From UBA5336 sp964625835 (GTDB lineage Bacteria; Pseudomonadota; Alphaproteobacteria; Caulobacterales; Hyphomonadaceae): a DNA stretch of 8,795 nucleotides. The stretch covers positions 1 through 8,795 of the forward strand of contig CAZVES010000107.1 of the NCBI GenBank assembly GCA_964625835.1, in the 5' to 3' direction. Shown piece after piece: positions 7,539-8,795 of the stretch. A program made the position numbers and the translations under genes. Under the pieces are notes generated by a model. It ran no database searches. It was not told the origin of the DNA and saw only the letters and a list, made by a program, of their open reading frames with translations. Within the stretch, counting starts at the first letter, position 1. Every line of letters starts with the position of its first letter.

Positions 7539-7847
7539 TCAAAAGCCTGAAAACAGAAAATCCAGCGCGGCGAGGATGTCATCGCCATGGCGGGCTTCGA
7601 TGTTCTCAACGAAAGCACCGAGATCGCGTTGGGACAAAACCGAAAGATCGGTGGTGATCAGAGTGTATGGCGCGTCATCGATCATAACCGTTGGTTTCAG
7701 TCTGGGAAATTGTTCACGTCTCGCCAGCTGTGTCGGCACAAGGGGGATCACCACACGGCTCGAAAGGCTTGAAAGCAACGTTGCCTGGGCATCAAGAACG
7801 AGAGGAACACTCTGCGCTTGGAATTGGTAGACATCAAACCGTGCCAC
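7539..7847 (-). CDS. ccdB: CcdB family type II toxin
   Basis: 102 residues, full family length (F-plasmid CcdB is 101). It aligns by eye along its whole length with CcdB: FDVYQ at the start, LVLDAQATLL, SRVVIPLVP, LKPTVMIDDAPYTLITTDLSVL, and a C-terminal helix ILAALDFLFSGF. CcdB toxins poison DNA gyrase through the C-terminal residues W99, G100 and I101 of the F-plasmid protein; here the end is S-G-F, so the key tryptophan is missing. This is seen in other chromosomal members as I recall, and gyrase poisoning cannot be assumed. The GTG start shares one base with the ccdA stop (TAGTG) and has GAGG five bases upstream, so translation is probably coupled to the antitoxin. GC content is about 52% over 7621-7740 by hand count, below the neighbours, suggesting transfer. 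Confidence 0.9.
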   Translation of the reverse strand: MARFDVYQFQAQSVPLVLDAQATLLSSLSSRVVIPLVPTQLARREQFPRLKPTVMIDDAPYTLITTDLSVLSQRDLGAFVENIEARHGDDILAALDFLFSGF

Positions 7848-8083
7848 TACTTCCTCGCCCAGATCGGCTTCAGCAGCGGTCCATCGCGCTCAATCCGCTC
7901 ATTGTGGGCCTTGATCGCATCGGCATTGTCGCGGAGCCAGGCTTCCTCTTTCGCTTTTTTGAGCGCGGCGACCAAGCCCGCTTCTGCCGTCTCGGATATG
8001 TTCAGGCCGTGGGCCTTTGCTTCTTCGATGATGTCTTCGCGAACGGTGATGTTGAGGCGTTTGCGACGCGCGGTTTGGGGCAT
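7847..8083 (-). CDS. ccdA: CcdA family type II antitoxin
   Basis: 78 residues from ATG 8083. An upstream in-frame TTG at 8095 is less likely because GGAG sits six bases before the ATG. The N-terminal half is a ribbon-helix-helix DNA-binding domain: basic start TARRKRLNITV (beta strand, about 4-14), helix REDIIEEAKAHGL, turn NISE, helix TAEAGLVAALKKA. The C-terminal half, EEAWLRDNADAIKAHNERIERDG then PLLKPIW, is the expected toxin-binding tail; the AWLRDNADAIKAHNE pattern is typical of CcdA. It would bind and neutralise CcdB and, with it, repress the operon by conditional cooperativity, as known for F-plasmid ccdAB. It precedes ccdB with a 1-nt overlap. A perfect palindrome overlapping the -10 box upstream is the probable binding site. 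Confidence 0.9.
   Translation of the reverse strand: MPQTARRKRLNITVREDIIEEAKAHGLNISETAEAGLVAALKKAKEEAWLRDNADAIKAHNERIERDGPLLKPIWARK
7853..7856 (-). promoter_or_regulatory. Ribosome binding site of ccdB inside the end of ccdA
   Basis: GAGG on the minus strand, five bases before the GTG start at 7847. It lies within the last codons of ccdA, which supports translational coupling of the toxin to its antitoxin. Confidence 0.6.
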
Positions 8084-8089
8084 TTGAGA

Positions 8090-8093
8090 CTCC
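8090..8093 (-). promoter_or_regulatory. Ribosome binding site of ccdA
   Basis: GGAG on the minus strand, six bases before ATG 8083. It supports this start over the TTG at 8095, which overlaps the site. Confidence 0.6.
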
Positions 8094-8109
8094 AAAGCTA
8101 TACGTACAG

Positions 8110-8136
8110 ATTATGCGCATAAAAGCGAGTTCGCAA
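8110..8136 (-). promoter_or_regulatory. Candidate ccdAB promoter with palindromic operator
   Basis: On the minus strand, TTGCGA (8131-8136) as -35 and CATAAT (8110-8115, five of six consensus bases) as -10, with a rather short 15-base spacer. A perfect 12-base palindrome, TTATGCGCATAA, occupies 8111-8122 and overlaps the -10 box, the expected place for autorepression by a ribbon-helix-helix antitoxin. The transcript would start near 8103, giving a leader of about 20 bases. Confidence 0.5.
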
Positions 8137-8191
8137 GCGCGCCCTTGCCTCTACCCTTGCTTTCCCCGCCCCGCGCGCGACATTGCCGCCC

Positions 8192-8791
8192 ATGACAGAC
8201 CGAGTCGCTGGCCCTGAAATCCTCCGCATGATCGAGCTGATCGCCAAGCTGCCGGGCCTCGGGCCCCGCTCGGCGCGGCGCGTGGCCTTGCATCTCCTCA
8301 AGCGCCGGGACGGCTTGCTCGTGCCATTGGCCGACGCGCTCAGCGAGGCGGCAAGCAAGATCGAAGTCTGTCAGATCTGCGGAAACTTCGACACGGTGCA
8401 ACCCTGCGCGGTGTGCCGCGCGCAGGGCCGCGACGAGACAACCCTGTGTGTGGTCGAGGACGTGCCCGACCTCTGGGCGCTGGAGCGGGCCGGGGCGTTT
8501 CGCGGGCGCTACCATGTCCTTGGCGGCGTGCTGTCAGCACTGGACGGGATCAGCCCGGAGGACCTGTCCATCGCAAAACTGGTGGACCGGGTGACCGGCG
8601 GCCCGTTCAGGGAAGTGATCCTGGCGCTGAATGCCACCGTCGATGGCCAGACCACCGCCCACTACATCGCCGAACAGCTCGAACCGGCCGGTGTGACGGT
8701 CTCGCGCCTCGCCCATGGCCTGCCGGTGGGCGGGGAGCTGGACCACCTCGACGATGGCACCCTCGCCACAGCCCTGCGCGCGCGGCGATAG
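8192..8791 (+). CDS. recR: Recombination mediator protein RecR
   Basis: 199 residues from ATG 8192, matching the usual RecR length of about 200; a TTG three codons upstream is less likely. The N-terminal helix-hairpin-helix is at about 10-36 (LIAKLPGLGPRSARRVALHLL). A Cys4 zinc finger follows: C60, C63, C72, C75 (CQICGNF, then PCAVC). The Toprim domain begins at LCVVEDVPDL (85-94, with acidic E89) and continues through YHVLGGVLSALDGI and EVILALNATVDG. The C-terminus, SRLAHGLPVGGELDHLDDGTL, is the conserved RecR ending. With RecO and RecF it loads RecA on gapped or SSB-coated single-stranded DNA. No strong ribosome binding site is visible. In many bacteria recR follows dnaX and ybaB; here the upstream neighbour is the divergent ccdAB module, with 108 bases between. 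Confidence 0.97.
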   Translation: MTDRVAGPEILRMIELIAKLPGLGPRSARRVALHLLKRRDGLLVPLADALSEAASKIEVCQICGNFDTVQPCAVCRAQGRDETTLCVVEDVPDLWALERAGAFRGRYHVLGGVLSALDGISPEDLSIAKLVDRVTGGPFREVILALNATVDGQTTAHYIAEQLEPAGVTVSRLAHGLPVGGELDHLDDGTLATALRARR

Positions 8792-8795
8792 GCGC

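Overview
The window is GC-rich DNA from an alphaproteobacterium, most likely of the Caulobacterales/Maricaulales/Hyphomonadaceae type. This rests on the protein sequences (MoxR, DUF58, the BatA/DUF4159 fusion, DUF1285 and RecR all look alphaproteobacterial) and on tightly packed genes with frequent GTG/TTG starts. Genus cannot be fixed from the sequence alone. There are no rRNA or tRNA genes, IS elements or CRISPR arrays.

Region 1 (12-6825, minus strand) is one four-gene operon, transcribed leftward: a MoxR-type AAA+ ATPase, a DUF58 protein, a 937-residue BatA-N/DUF4159 membrane protein and a 683-residue VWA/GATase-like membrane protein. The last three genes are joined by 4-nt and 1-nt overlaps with TTG and GTG starts. 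A 100-N assembly gap (5740-5839) hides the C-terminus of MoxR and the moxR/DUF58 junction. An open frame runs through the gap, but this is an artefact and the two are separate genes. By family knowledge, MoxR ATPases act as chaperone-like remodelers with VWA-type partners. The positive-inside rule places most of the two large proteins in the periplasm, so the operon looks like a cytoplasmic ATPase plus adaptor coupled to an envelope complex of unknown substrate. Both large proteins lack cysteine, so their GATase-like domains cannot be Cys-dependent amidotransferases.

Region 2 (6826-7531) holds a 118-bp divergent intergenic region and a rightward DUF1285 gene. Its start is best placed at 6944 rather than further upstream.

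Region 3 (7539-8083, minus strand) is a ccdAB type II toxin-antitoxin module. It is convergent with the DUF1285 gene (7 bp apart) and visibly lower in GC than its surroundings. A perfect 12-bp palindrome overlaps a good -10 box just upstream of ccdA and is a likely autoregulatory operator. The module looks like a horizontally acquired insertion.

Region 4 (8192-8791, plus strand) is a complete recR, divergent from ccdAB and without its customary ybaB neighbour directly upstream.

No completely new system is evident. The least understood part is the MoxR-DUF58-DUF4159-VWA operon, and the most informative details are its membrane topology, the uneven loss of MIDAS residues and an internal signal-peptide-like segment.
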